Of a stretch of DNA of 47,132 bases, positions 32,618 to 40,719 are shown piece by piece (the stretch's first letter is position 1; every line of letters begins with the position of its first letter). This DNA comes from Streptomyces albus subsp. chlorinus (lineage in GTDB: Bacteria; Actinomycetota; Actinomycetes; Streptomycetales; Streptomycetaceae). The stretch covers positions 4,834,161 through 4,881,292 of the forward strand of contig NZ_VJOK01000001.1 of assembly GCF_013302895.1 (NCBI RefSeq), written 5' to 3'. The notes under the pieces are model-generated. The model saw nothing but the letters and a program-made list of their open reading frames with translations. It made no database searches and was not told the DNA's origin. Both the position numbers and the translations under genes were made by a program.

Positions 32618-34213
32618 TCACTCCACGCGCCGTACCGCCCTTCCGGCCAGGACGTCGGTGCGGTGGCCGTTCTCGATGACCGGGCGGCCCGCCACCAGGA
32701 CGTGGGGGATGCCGACGGGGAGGGAGCGGGGGGCGGTGAAGGTGGAGGTGGCCGCGACCGTGCCGGGGTCGAAGACCACCAGGTCCGCCACATACCCCTC
32801 GCGGACCAGGCCCCGGTCGGGCAGCCGCAGCCGGGCGGCCGGGCGGCCGGTCAGATGGGCGACGCATTCCTCCAGGCCGAGGACGCCCAACTCGCGGACG
32901 TAGCGCCCCAGGTAGTGCGGGAACGTCCCGTAGGCGCGCGGGTGCGGTTTGGCGCCCTGGAGGATGCCGTCGCTGCCGCCCGTGTGCACCCGGTGCCGCA
33001 TGATCGCCCGCACGTTCTCCTCGTGGCCGACGTGCTGGAGGATCGTCGAGCCGAGCCGGTCCGCGACCAGCAGGCGGTGTGCCGTCGTCCACGGTTCCTC
33101 GCCCCGCGCCGCCGCGGACTCGGCGACCGTCCGGCCCACGTACCCGGTCAGCTCCGGGTTGCCGACCCCGGAGATCTCGATGGTGTCCCACTCGATGGGC
33201 ACCCCGTGGCAGCCGTCGGCGCCCTCGGCCTCCATCACGTGCCGGATGCGCGCGGCTGTGGCCGGGTCGGCCAGCCGGGCCAGCGTCGCCTCCGGGCCGC
33301 CCTCGTTGGCCCAGCTGGGCAGCATCGCGGCCAGCGTGGTGCAGCCGGGCGTGTAGGGGTAGGTGTCGAGGGTGAGGTCGGCGCCGTCGGCCAGTGCCGC
33401 ATCCAGCAGGGCGAGCAGTTCGGGTGCCCTGCCCTTGTTGACGCCGAAGTTCATGGTGGCGTGCGCCAGGTGGAGGGCGCAGCCCGCCTCGCGGGTGAGG
33501 GCGATCATCTCGGCGTACGCCTCCAGGGCGCCGGCGCCGTAGGAGCGGTGGTGGGGGCAGTAGTAGCCGTCGTAGGCGGCCACCACCCGGCACAGCTCGG
33601 TCAGTTCCGCGTCGGGCGCGTACATGCCGGGGGTGTAGGTGAGGCCGGAGGACATGCCGACCGCGCCCTGTTCCATGCCCTCGGCGACCAGCCGTTTCAT
33701 GGTGGCCAGCTCCGCCTCGGTGGCCGGGCGGTCCTCCCAGCCCATCGCGAGCATCCGGACGCTGCCCTGCGGGACCAGGTAGGCGGCGTTGACCGCCGTG
33801 CCCTGGCGGTCGATGCGGTCCAGGTAGCCGCCCACCGTGCGCCAGTCGAAGTCGATGTCGCCGCCGTCGCCGTTCCAGCCGGTGATGGCCTCCCGGACGG
33901 CGGCGAGGGTCGTCTCGTCGACGGGTGCGTACGAGAGGCCGTCCTGGCCCAGGACTTCCAGGGTCACCCCCTGGGCGGCCTTCGCCGAGTGGTCCGCATC
34001 GCGCAGGATCGCCAGGTCCGAGTGGGCGTGCATGTCGATGAAACCGGGGGCCAGCACCTGGCCGTCGGCGTCGAGGGTGCGGCGCCCGGTGGGGCGCGGG
34101 GTGCCCTCGGGGTCGATGCGGGCGATGCGGCCTTCGTGGACGGCGACGTCCGCGCGGTAGGAGGGGGCGCCCGTGCCGTCGATGACGCGGGCGTCCCGGA
34201 TGACCAGGTCCAT
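32618..34213 (-). CDS. N-acyl-D-amino-acid deacylase (D-aminoacylase)
   Basis: A zinc amidohydrolase of 531 residues that frees D-amino acids from N-acyl forms. Visible are LAPGFIDMHAHSDLAIL with the HxH metal pair, the long inserted region, LHLAHATMNFG, and VADLVVFDP at the C-terminal beta sandwich. The length matches the D-aminoacylase family rather than dihydropyrimidinases. The GRKGxxA-type ending seen in many members is diverged. It is the second gene of a minus-strand operon, 37 bases after the deaminase, and belongs with the divergent kinase-IclR-RidA-GntP genes as one D-amino-acid utilisation locus. Confidence 0.92.
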   Translation of the reverse strand: MDLVIRDARVIDGTGAPSYRADVAVHEGRIARIDPEGTPRPTGRRTLDADGQVLAPGFIDMHAHSDLAILRDADHSAKAAQGVTLEVLGQDGLSYAPVDETTLAAVREAITGWNGDGGDIDFDWRTVGGYLDRIDRQGTAVNAAYLVPQGSVRMLAMGWEDRPATEAELATMKRLVAEGMEQGAVGMSSGLTYTPGMYAPDAELTELCRVVAAYDGYYCPHHRSYGAGALEAYAEMIALTREAGCALHLAHATMNFGVNKGRAPELLALLDAALADGADLTLDTYPYTPGCTTLAAMLPSWANEGGPEATLARLADPATAARIRHVMEAEGADGCHGVPIEWDTIEISGVGNPELTGYVGRTVAESAAARGEEPWTTAHRLLVADRLGSTILQHVGHEENVRAIMRHRVHTGGSDGILQGAKPHPRAYGTFPHYLGRYVRELGVLGLEECVAHLTGRPAARLRLPDRGLVREGYVADLVVFDPGTVAATSTFTAPRSLPVGIPHVLVAGRPVIENGHRTDVLAGRAVRRVE

Positions 34214-34250
34214 GGCGGTCCGGTGCCTTTCGATGAGGGGGCCGGCCGGC

Positions 34251-35567
34251 TCAGAAGAAGGTGCGGATCAGGTCGACGACCGTGCCGTTCTCATCGACCT
34301 CCGGAATGACCTGCCACTTGTCGAAGATGGTGCACGGGTGGGACATTCCGAAGCCGACCCATTCGCCGGTCCGCAGGGCGACGCCCTCGTCCACGCGGAG
34401 CCAGGCGTGCTGGTCGCTCAGGGAGGTGACGGTGATGCCCGCGGCGGAGCGCTCGGTGCCGTCCAGGCCCCGCACCGTGTGCGGCTCGGGGAGGGCGAGG
34501 TCGTGGGCGGCGTCGCGCTTGCCCGCGTTGACGAAGGCCTGCCCCGGCTCGGGCCGGGAGACGACCTGGGCCCACAGCGTGAAGGCCGCTCGCAGGCCGC
34601 CCTCGTCGGGGTGGCGGTTGAAGGGCGTCAGGTGCCGGTAGTGCCCGTCGTCGTGGGAGACGTAGGCGCCGGAGCGCAGCAGTTTCAGCGTCGGCGCGGA
34701 GAGGGCGGGCAGCGCGGCGAAGGCGTCGGCGACGGCGTCGAACCAGGCGCTGCCGCCCGCGCTCACCACGATCTCGTCGAGCCCGGCGAAGCGCCCCGCC
34801 GCGTCGAAGGCGGCGGCCAGTCCGGTGAGCCGCCCGAGCCATGACCGTACGGCCTCGAAGCCGGCGCCGGGCACCTCTCCCTCGTATCCGGCGACGCCCA
34901 CCAGGCGCAGGGTGCCGGTCGCGGCGACGGCGTCCGCGACGGCGGCGCACTCGGCCTCCGTGCGGGCGCCGGTGCGCGCGCCCTCGCCCGCGCCCAGCTC
35001 GACCACGACATCGACCCGGCGGCGGGCGCCGGCCTCCCGCAGGGCCCGGTCCATGAGGGCGACGCCGTCCGGTGAGTCGGCGTAGCAGATGAAGCGGAAG
35101 CCGGGGTCGGCGTCGAGTTCGGCGGCGAGCCAGCGCAGCGCCGCCGGGTCCACCAGCTCGTTGGCCAGGAAGATCCGCGGCACCCCGAAGGCGCGGGCGA
35201 CCCGTACCTGGTGGGGGACGGCCAGGGTGATGCCCCAGGCGCCGCGCTCCAGCTGGCGGGCGAAGAGCTGGGGTGCCATGGAGGTCTTGCCGTGCGGGGC
35301 GAAGGCCAGGCCGTGGCGGGCGGTGTAGTCGGCGAGGGCGGCGAGGTTGTGCTCCAGGCGCTCGGCGGAGAGGGCGAGCACGGGGGTGGTGAAGCCGCCG
35401 GTGAACAGGGAGCGGCGTTCGGCGGCCAGCTCGCCGAGGGTGGTGCCGCGGGCGGCGTCCGGCGGCAGCCCCTTGAAGCGGTGGTCGGCGGGTTCGGCGG
35501 CCAGGCGGGCGGCTGCCTGGGTGGCTGTGGGGGCTGCAGAGGCGGGGCGGGGGCCGGGGGCTGCCAT
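34251..35567 (-). CDS. PLP-dependent D-amino-acid deaminase / D-serine dehydratase-like
   Basis: A 438-residue enzyme from ATG 35567 with AGGGAG upstream. It has an alanine-racemase-type N-terminal barrel with the PLP lysine in PHGKTSMAPQ, and a D-serine-dehydratase-like C-terminal domain with SHPCTIFDKW, whose His and Cys would hold zinc. Homologues are annotated as amino acid deaminase. It should convert free D-amino acids to 2-oxoacids and ammonia through an enamine, which explains the RidA in the facing operon. The exact substrate is uncertain. Confidence 0.88.
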   Translation of the reverse strand: MAAPGPRPASAAPTATQAAARLAAEPADHRFKGLPPDAARGTTLGELAAERRSLFTGGFTTPVLALSAERLEHNLAALADYTARHGLAFAPHGKTSMAPQLFARQLERGAWGITLAVPHQVRVARAFGVPRIFLANELVDPAALRWLAAELDADPGFRFICYADSPDGVALMDRALREAGARRRVDVVVELGAGEGARTGARTEAECAAVADAVAATGTLRLVGVAGYEGEVPGAGFEAVRSWLGRLTGLAAAFDAAGRFAGLDEIVVSAGGSAWFDAVADAFAALPALSAPTLKLLRSGAYVSHDDGHYRHLTPFNRHPDEGGLRAAFTLWAQVVSRPEPGQAFVNAGKRDAAHDLALPEPHTVRGLDGTERSAAGITVTSLSDQHAWLRVDEGVALRTGEWVGFGMSHPCTIFDKWQVIPEVDENGTVVDLIRTFF

Positions 35568-35710
35568 GCGGGACTCCCTGAGGGATACCGGAAACTCATC
35601 GTTGCAGGATGTGCAACGACCATTGCGTATAACGCTTAAGGCTGTCTAGCATCCCGCGAACGACCGGTCAATGGAGCCGGACCAGCCGGCAGCGAGGAGC
35701 AGGACCCACC
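35568..35710. promoter_or_regulatory. Divergent promoter and dyad of the D-amino-acid locus
   Basis: The dyad CGTTGCA-N5-TGCAACG (35600-35618) lies between the two operons. On the plus strand TTGCGT (35623-35628), 18 bases and TAGCAT (35647-35652) form a promoter for the kinase operon, with the dyad just upstream of its -35. The cluster's IclR protein is the likely ligand. Confidence 0.6.
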
Positions 35711-36880
35711 GTGACCACCACCTCCGCGATCGACGTCGTCTGCCTGGGCGAGTCCATGGTCACGTTCCTGCCCTCCCGTCCCGGCCCGCTCGCCGACGTG
35801 CCCTCGTTCGCGCGCGCCATCGGCGGGGCCGAGTCCAACGTCGCCTGCGCCCTGGCGCGGGCCGGGTTCCGCACCCGCTGGGTGAGCCGGGTGGGCGCCG
35901 ACGGCTTCGGCGACCACCTGGTCCGCGCGATCGCCGCCCACGGCGTGGACACCTCCGCCGTCGAACGCGACCTGGAGCGGCCGACCGGCATCTACTTCCG
36001 CACGGACGGCGAACGCCCCACCGGCCCCGCACCGGGGCGGGGGAGCGGCCCCGAAGGAGGGCCGGCGAGGGATCCGGAGGCGTCCGCCGCGCTGTCGGAG
36101 GTGCTCTACTACCGCGCCGGATCGGCCGCCTCCGCCATGTCACCGGCCACCGTGCCGCCCGAAGCGCTGCGCGCCGGCCGGGTGCTGCACCTGACCGGCA
36201 TCACCGCCGCCCTCTCCGCCGGCTGCCTGGCCCTGCTGCGCGCCCTCACCTCCGGTCGGCCCGGCCCGGACGGTGCGGCCGCGCCCTGGGACGGGGGCCC
36301 CGCTCCGCTCGTCTCCTTCGACGTCAACTACCGCGCGGGCCTGTGGCGTACGGCGCCGGAGCCGGGCGCCGAGGTGCTGCGCGAACTGGCCCGCCACAGC
36401 GATCTCGTCTTCGTCGGCGAGGACGAGGCCGCTGCCGCGTGGGGCGTCACCGGCGGGCCGGCGGCGGTACGGGACGCCCTGCCCGAGCCCGCCGTCCTCG
36501 TCGTCAAGCAGGGGAGCGCCGGGGCGACCGCCTTCGTGGCTGACGGTCCCGCCGTGTTCGCGCCCGCGCTGGAGGTGGACGTCGTCTCCCCGGTCGGCGC
36601 CGGTGACGCCTTCGCCGCCGGCTTCCTCGCCGGCACCCTGCGCGGGCTGCCGGTGCGCGAACGGCTGCGGCACGGCCACGTGATGGCGGCCGCGGCCCTC
36701 ACCGACGCCGGCGACCTCGCGGCGCCGCCCCCAGGCCACGTCGCGGACCGGCTGGCCGGTCTCGACGACGACGCGTGGGGGAGACTGCGGCTGGGCCCCG
36801 GCTGGACGACGGCACGGGCGCCCGAAGCCGCGGACGCCGGACGGACCGGCGGGGAAGAGCCGGAGGTGCCATCCGTATGA
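35711..36880 (+). CDS. PfkB-family sugar kinase (2-keto-3-deoxygluconate kinase-like)
   Basis: A 389-residue carbohydrate kinase. GESMVTFLPSRPGPLADV starts the substrate fold, GGAESNVACALARAGF is the first PfkB signature, and SPVGAGDAFAAGFLAGTLRG the second with the catalytic Asp. The best family fit is 2-dehydro-3-deoxygluconate kinase. In this locus the substrate may instead be a hydroxy- or oxo-acid derived from D-amino acids; that is inference. Its stop overlaps the IclR start (ATGA). Confidence 0.87.
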   Translation: MTTTSAIDVVCLGESMVTFLPSRPGPLADVPSFARAIGGAESNVACALARAGFRTRWVSRVGADGFGDHLVRAIAAHGVDTSAVERDLERPTGIYFRTDGERPTGPAPGRGSGPEGGPARDPEASAALSEVLYYRAGSAASAMSPATVPPEALRAGRVLHLTGITAALSAGCLALLRALTSGRPGPDGAAAPWDGGPAPLVSFDVNYRAGLWRTAPEPGAEVLRELARHSDLVFVGEDEAAAAWGVTGGPAAVRDALPEPAVLVVKQGSAGATAFVADGPAVFAPALEVDVVSPVGAGDAFAAGFLAGTLRGLPVRERLRHGHVMAAAALTDAGDLAAPPPGHVADRLAGLDDDAWGRLRLGPGWTTARAPEAADAGRTGGEEPEVPSV

Positions 36881-37668
36881 GCCAGACCGTCGATCGGGCC
36901 CTGAGCATCCTGCCGCTGCTGGCCGAGGGGCCCGCCAACCTGGACCAGGTCGCCGCCCGCCTCCAGGTGCACAAGTCGACCGCGCTGCGGCTGCTGCGCA
37001 CCCTGCACGAGCACGGCCTCGTCTACCGCCAGCCCGACCAGCGCTACCGGCTCGGCGCCCGGCTGTTCGCGCTGGCCCAGGAGGCCGTGGAGAACCTCGA
37101 CATCCGCGAGATCGCCCACCCCCACCTGGCCGAACTCAACGCCGCCTGCGGCCACACCGTCCACCTCGCCGTCTACGAGAAGTACACCGAGGACCAGGTC
37201 CTCTACATCGACAAGGTCGAGAGCCGCTACCCGGTGCGGATGTACTCGCGCATCGGCAAGCCCGTGGCGATCACCGTCGCCGCCGTGGCCAAAGTGCTGC
37301 TGGCCGACCTGCCCGAGCCCGAGCGGCGCGCCGTCGCCGAGCGGCTCGACTACCCCAGGTACACGCCCCGTTCGACACCGGACGCCACCGCGTTCCTCGC
37401 GGAACTCGCCACGGTGCGCGAACAGGGCTGGGCCACCGACCTGGGTGGCCACGAGGAGTCCATCAACTGCGTCGGAGCGCCCATCCGGGGCGCCGAGGGG
37501 CGGGTGGTGGCGGCCATGTCGGTCTCCGCGCCGAACGTCGTCGTCTCCGCCGACGAACTCCTCTCCCTGCTGCCCCGCGTACGCCGGACCGCCGAGGCCA
37601 TCAGCGCCGAGTACGCGGGGCGTTCCACCCGGCACCATCCACCGCGACCCGAGAGAGCAGCACCATGA
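36877..37668 (+). CDS. IclR-family regulator of the D-amino-acid locus
   Basis: A 263-residue regulator from ATG 36877 with GGAGG 11 bases upstream. The winged helix is QTVDRALSILPLLAEGPANLDQVAARLQVHKSTALRLLRTL. The effector domain has YIDKVESRYPVRMYSRIGKPVAITVAAVAKVLLA and GWATDLGGHEESINCVGAPIRG. It overlaps both neighbours by four bases, so it is made in step with the kinase and RidA. The dyad at 35600-35618 is its probable site. Confidence 0.93.
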   Translation: MSQTVDRALSILPLLAEGPANLDQVAARLQVHKSTALRLLRTLHEHGLVYRQPDQRYRLGARLFALAQEAVENLDIREIAHPHLAELNAACGHTVHLAVYEKYTEDQVLYIDKVESRYPVRMYSRIGKPVAITVAAVAKVLLADLPEPERRAVAERLDYPRYTPRSTPDATAFLAELATVREQGWATDLGGHEESINCVGAPIRGAEGRVVAAMSVSAPNVVVSADELLSLLPRVRRTAEAISAEYAGRSTRHHPPRPERAAP

Positions 37669-38078
37669 GCGACAAGCTGTCCAAGACCGCCCTGACCCCC
37701 GCCACCCACACCACGCCGCCCGCGAAGTTCTCCCACGGCGTGCGCAAGGGCAACATCCTCCAGGTCGCCGGACAGGTCGGGTTCGCCCCGGCCGTCGAGG
37801 GGCAGGCCCCCACCCCCGTCGGCCCCGGCCTGCGCGAGCAGACCCTGCAGACCCTCGCCAACGTGGAGGCGGTCCTCAAGGAGGGCGGCGCCGGCTGGGA
37901 GGACGCCATGATGCTGCGGGTGTACCTGACGGACACCGCGCACTTCGCGGAGTTCAACGAGATCTACAACGAGTACTTCGCCTCCCTCCAGGAGGCCCCG
38001 GCCGCGCGTACGACGGTGTACGTGGGCCTGCCGGCCGGCCTGCTGGTCGAGATCGACGCCCTCGCCGTCCTCGGCTGA
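37665..38078 (+). CDS. RidA-family 2-iminobutanoate/2-iminopropanoate deaminase
   Basis: A 137-residue RidA (YjgF/YER057c) protein. Conserved points are the FSHGVRKGNILQVAGQVGFAP segment, EQTLQTLANVEAVLKEGGA, LRVYLTD and RTTVYVGLPAGLLVEIDALAV, with the active-site arginine in the RTTV motif. RidA hydrolyses reactive imines released by PLP enzymes. Here it is placed to clear products of the deaminase across the divergent promoter. It overlaps the IclR stop by four bases. Confidence 0.94.
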   Translation: MSDKLSKTALTPATHTTPPAKFSHGVRKGNILQVAGQVGFAPAVEGQAPTPVGPGLREQTLQTLANVEAVLKEGGAGWEDAMMLRVYLTDTAHFAEFNEIYNEYFASLQEAPAARTTVYVGLPAGLLVEIDALAVLG

Positions 38079-38087
38079 GCGACTCTC

Positions 38088-38127
38088 CCCCGCTCCTCCC
38101 CGCGGCCGGGCCCGGGGAGGGGCGGGG
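38088..38127 (+). terminator. Intra-operon hairpin between ridA and gntP
   Basis: Fifteen-base arms (38088-38102, 38113-38127), fully paired if one G-U is allowed, around a ten-base loop. Because gntP follows on the same strand only 30 bases later, the hairpin may attenuate transcription or protect the upstream mRNA. Confidence 0.6.
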
Positions 38128-38157
38128 CTCCTCTCAGCACCGAACAACGGAGTTCCC

Positions 38158-39624
38158 ATGCTGGTTGCCGCCGCCGAGAAGACCCCGCCCCACACGGGCG
38201 GGCTGCTCGCGCTCATACCCGGGACCGGGGGCCTGCTCACCGTCGCCGCCCTCGGTATCGCCCTGCTGCTCGTCCTCATCATCAGGGTCCGCCTCCAGCC
38301 GTTCGTCGCGCTGCTCGCCGTCTCCATCGCGGTCGGGCTGGGCGCGGGCCTGTCCGTCACCGAACTCTTCGGCACCGTCCAGAAGTCCGACGCCGTCTCG
38401 ATGATCGAGTCGGGTATGGGCGGCATCCTCGGGCACGTCGCGATCATCATCGGCCTGGGCACCATGCTCGGTGCGATCCTGGAGGTCAGCGGTGGCGCCG
38501 AGGCCCTCTCGGCGCGGCTGATGGGCCTCTTCGGCGAGCAGCGCGCCCCGCTCGCCATGGGGCTGACCGGCCTGCTCTTCGGCATCCCCGTCTTCTTCGA
38601 CGTCGGCATCTTCGTGCTGGCGCCCATCGTCTACGCGGCGGCGAAGAAGAGCGGCAAGTCGGTGCTGCTGTACTGCATGCCGCTGCTGGCCGGACTGTCG
38701 ATGACCCACGCGTTCCTTCCCCCGCACCCGGGCCCGGTGGCCGCCGCCGGGCTGCTCCACGTCGATCTGGGCTGGATCATCCTGATGGGCGTCGTCTGCG
38801 GCCTCCCGGCGGTGGCCGCCGCGTGGGCGTACGCGGCGTGGATCGGCAAGCGCGTCTTCGTCGAGGTCCCGCAGGACATGGTGGAGGCCGCCGAGGAGGC
38901 CAGGCGCGCCGTCGTGGAGGAGAAGCGGGCGCTGGGCACCGAGGAGCGCCAGGGGCCGGTGCCGGTGGGCACGGTCCTCGTCATCATCGGCACGCCGCTG
39001 GTACTGATCCTGGCGGCCACGTTCTCCTCCATCGCGCTCGATCCCTCGACGGGCCGCTCCGTCATCGAGTTCATCGGCCACCCGTTCGTCGCGCTGACCG
39101 TGGCACTGCTGCTGGCGTACTGGCTGCTGGGGCTGCGGCGGGGCTGGAGCCGCAGGTCGCTGGAGACGGTCTCGACGGCCTCGCTCAAGCCGGTCGGCAA
39201 CCTCCTGCTGGTGGTCGGCGCCGGCGGCGTCTTCGGCGCGGTCCTGCAGGGTTCGGGGGTCGCGCAGGCGCTGGCCGACGTGTTCGGGGACGCCGGACTG
39301 CCCGTCATCGTCCTCGCCTACCTGATCTCGCTGGTGCTGCGGGTGGCGCAGGGGTCGGCGACCGTGGCCATCGTCACCACCACCGGCATCGTGGCGCCGC
39401 TGCTGGCGCGGAGCGATCCCTCGCAGCCGCACCTCGCGCTGGTCATCATGGCCATCTCGGCCGGCTCCATCTTCGCCTCGCATGTGAACGACGGCGGATT
39501 CTGGATGGTCTCGAAGTACTTCGGCATCTCGGAGCGGGACACCCTCAAGTCGTGGACGGTGCTCGAATCCGTGCTCTCCGTGGCCGGGTTCGCGGTGGCC
39601 GGGCTGGTGAGTCTGTTCGTCTGA
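38158..39624 (+). CDS. GntP-family permease
   Basis: A 488-residue symporter with about 12 membrane helices. GIPVFFDVGIFVLAPIVYAAAKKSGKS, MTHAFLPPHPGPVAAAGLLHVD, RVAQGSATVAIVTTTGIVAPLL and HVNDGGFWMVSKYFG are the signature blocks of gluconate:proton symporters of the GntP family, which also includes D-serine transporters. In this cluster, uptake of D-amino acids or their derivatives is more likely than gluconate. ATG 38158 has GGAG seven bases upstream. Confidence 0.92.
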   Translation: MLVAAAEKTPPHTGGLLALIPGTGGLLTVAALGIALLLVLIIRVRLQPFVALLAVSIAVGLGAGLSVTELFGTVQKSDAVSMIESGMGGILGHVAIIIGLGTMLGAILEVSGGAEALSARLMGLFGEQRAPLAMGLTGLLFGIPVFFDVGIFVLAPIVYAAAKKSGKSVLLYCMPLLAGLSMTHAFLPPHPGPVAAAGLLHVDLGWIILMGVVCGLPAVAAAWAYAAWIGKRVFVEVPQDMVEAAEEARRAVVEEKRALGTEERQGPVPVGTVLVIIGTPLVLILAATFSSIALDPSTGRSVIEFIGHPFVALTVALLLAYWLLGLRRGWSRRSLETVSTASLKPVGNLLLVVGAGGVFGAVLQGSGVAQALADVFGDAGLPVIVLAYLISLVLRVAQGSATVAIVTTTGIVAPLLARSDPSQPHLALVIMAISAGSIFASHVNDGGFWMVSKYFGISERDTLKSWTVLESVLSVAGFAVAGLVSLFV

Positions 39625-39709
39625 GGGTGCCGTGCCGCGCCGCACCGCGCCGGCCCCGACCCTCCCTGCCCCCGCTCCCACCTCCTGAGTTCCTCCGCAT
39701 AGCGGACGT

Positions 39710-39739
39710 CCCCGGAACCGCATCCAGCCGATTCCGGGG
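39710..39739 (+). terminator. Hairpin after gntP
   Basis: CCCCGGAA (39710-39717) and TTCCGGGG (39732-39739) pair around a 14-base loop, about 85 bases after the gntP stop and before the protease genes. Confidence 0.55.
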
Positions 39740-39825
39740 GCGCTCTTGTGGTGGGCCCCGACTGGCCCAAGAATGCACGGCGTCAGCCGAACGATCCTTC
39801 GGTATTCGAGAGAGGACTCCCCACC

Positions 39826-40686
39826 ATGCACAGACCTCTCGCCAGTTTCCTCACCGCGGCCCTGCTGGGTGCCGCCGCGCTCACCGGCGTCTCGGCGGCC
39901 CCCGCGGCGGCGGGTGAGGGCCCGGACCGCGCGAAGGCCCCGGCAGTCAAGGCCACCCCGTCCTTCGAGGGCACCGTCGCACTGAGCAACTGCTCCGGTT
40001 CCGTCGTCAAGATGCCCACCTCCAAGCCGACCGACCCCGCGCTGGTGCTCTCCAACGGGCACTGCCTGGAGACGGGGATGCCGCAGCCCGGACAGGTCGT
40101 CAAGGACCAGCCCTCCAGCCGCTCCTTCACCCTGCTGCGGGCCAACGGCAGCAACGCGGGAACGGTCCGCGCCACCAAGGTCGCCTACGCGACGATGACG
40201 GATACGGACGTCTCGCTCTACCAGGTGGGCACCACCTACCAGGACATCGAGTCGCGGTACGGCGTCAGGGCGCTGTCCGTGGACGCCGCCCACCCCGCCC
40301 AGGGCCGTGCCATCACCGTGGTCTCCGGCTACTGGAAGGAGAAGTACGGCTGCGCCATCGACGGCTTCGCCTACCGGCTCAAGGAAGCGGGCTGGACGAT
40401 GAAGGACTCGATCCGCTACACCTCCGCCTGCCGCACCAAGGGCGGCACCTCCGGCTCGCCCGTCATCGACAACGCGACCGGCAAGGTCGTCGGCGTCAAC
40501 AACACGCTCAACGAGGACGGCGCCCGCTGCACGCTCAACAACCCGTGCGAGGCGGACCAGAACGGCCAGGTCACGGTCCGCCCGGGGATCGGCTACGGCC
40601 AGCAGACCTACATCATCGCGCCGTGCGTGGGCGAGGGGAACAAGATCGACCTTGCCCGAGCGGGCTGCACGCTCCCCAAGCCATGA
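39826..40686 (+). CDS. Secreted trypsin-fold serine protease, first of a tandem pair
   Basis: A 286-residue exported protein from ATG 39826. The signal peptide ends about APAAAG. The triad is visible: His79 in SNGHCLE, Asp126 or 128 in MTDTDVSLY, and Ser211 in KGGTSGSPVID. Cysteines near the His and in the C-terminal part suggest disulfides. The fold resembles V8/glutamyl-type proteases. Only a short Ala/Lys-rich stretch separates the signal from the catalytic domain, so no large propeptide is present. The next gene is a close paralogue in the same orientation, so local duplication is likely. Confidence 0.88.
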   Translation: MHRPLASFLTAALLGAAALTGVSAAPAAAGEGPDRAKAPAVKATPSFEGTVALSNCSGSVVKMPTSKPTDPALVLSNGHCLETGMPQPGQVVKDQPSSRSFTLLRANGSNAGTVRATKVAYATMTDTDVSLYQVGTTYQDIESRYGVRALSVDAAHPAQGRAITVVSGYWKEKYGCAIDGFAYRLKEAGWTMKDSIRYTSACRTKGGTSGSPVIDNATGKVVGVNNTLNEDGARCTLNNPCEADQNGQVTVRPGIGYGQQTYIIAPCVGEGNKIDLARAGCTLPKP

Positions 40687-40719
40687 CGGCCGTCTGTCCG
40701 CACAGAGAATGAGGAGTAC

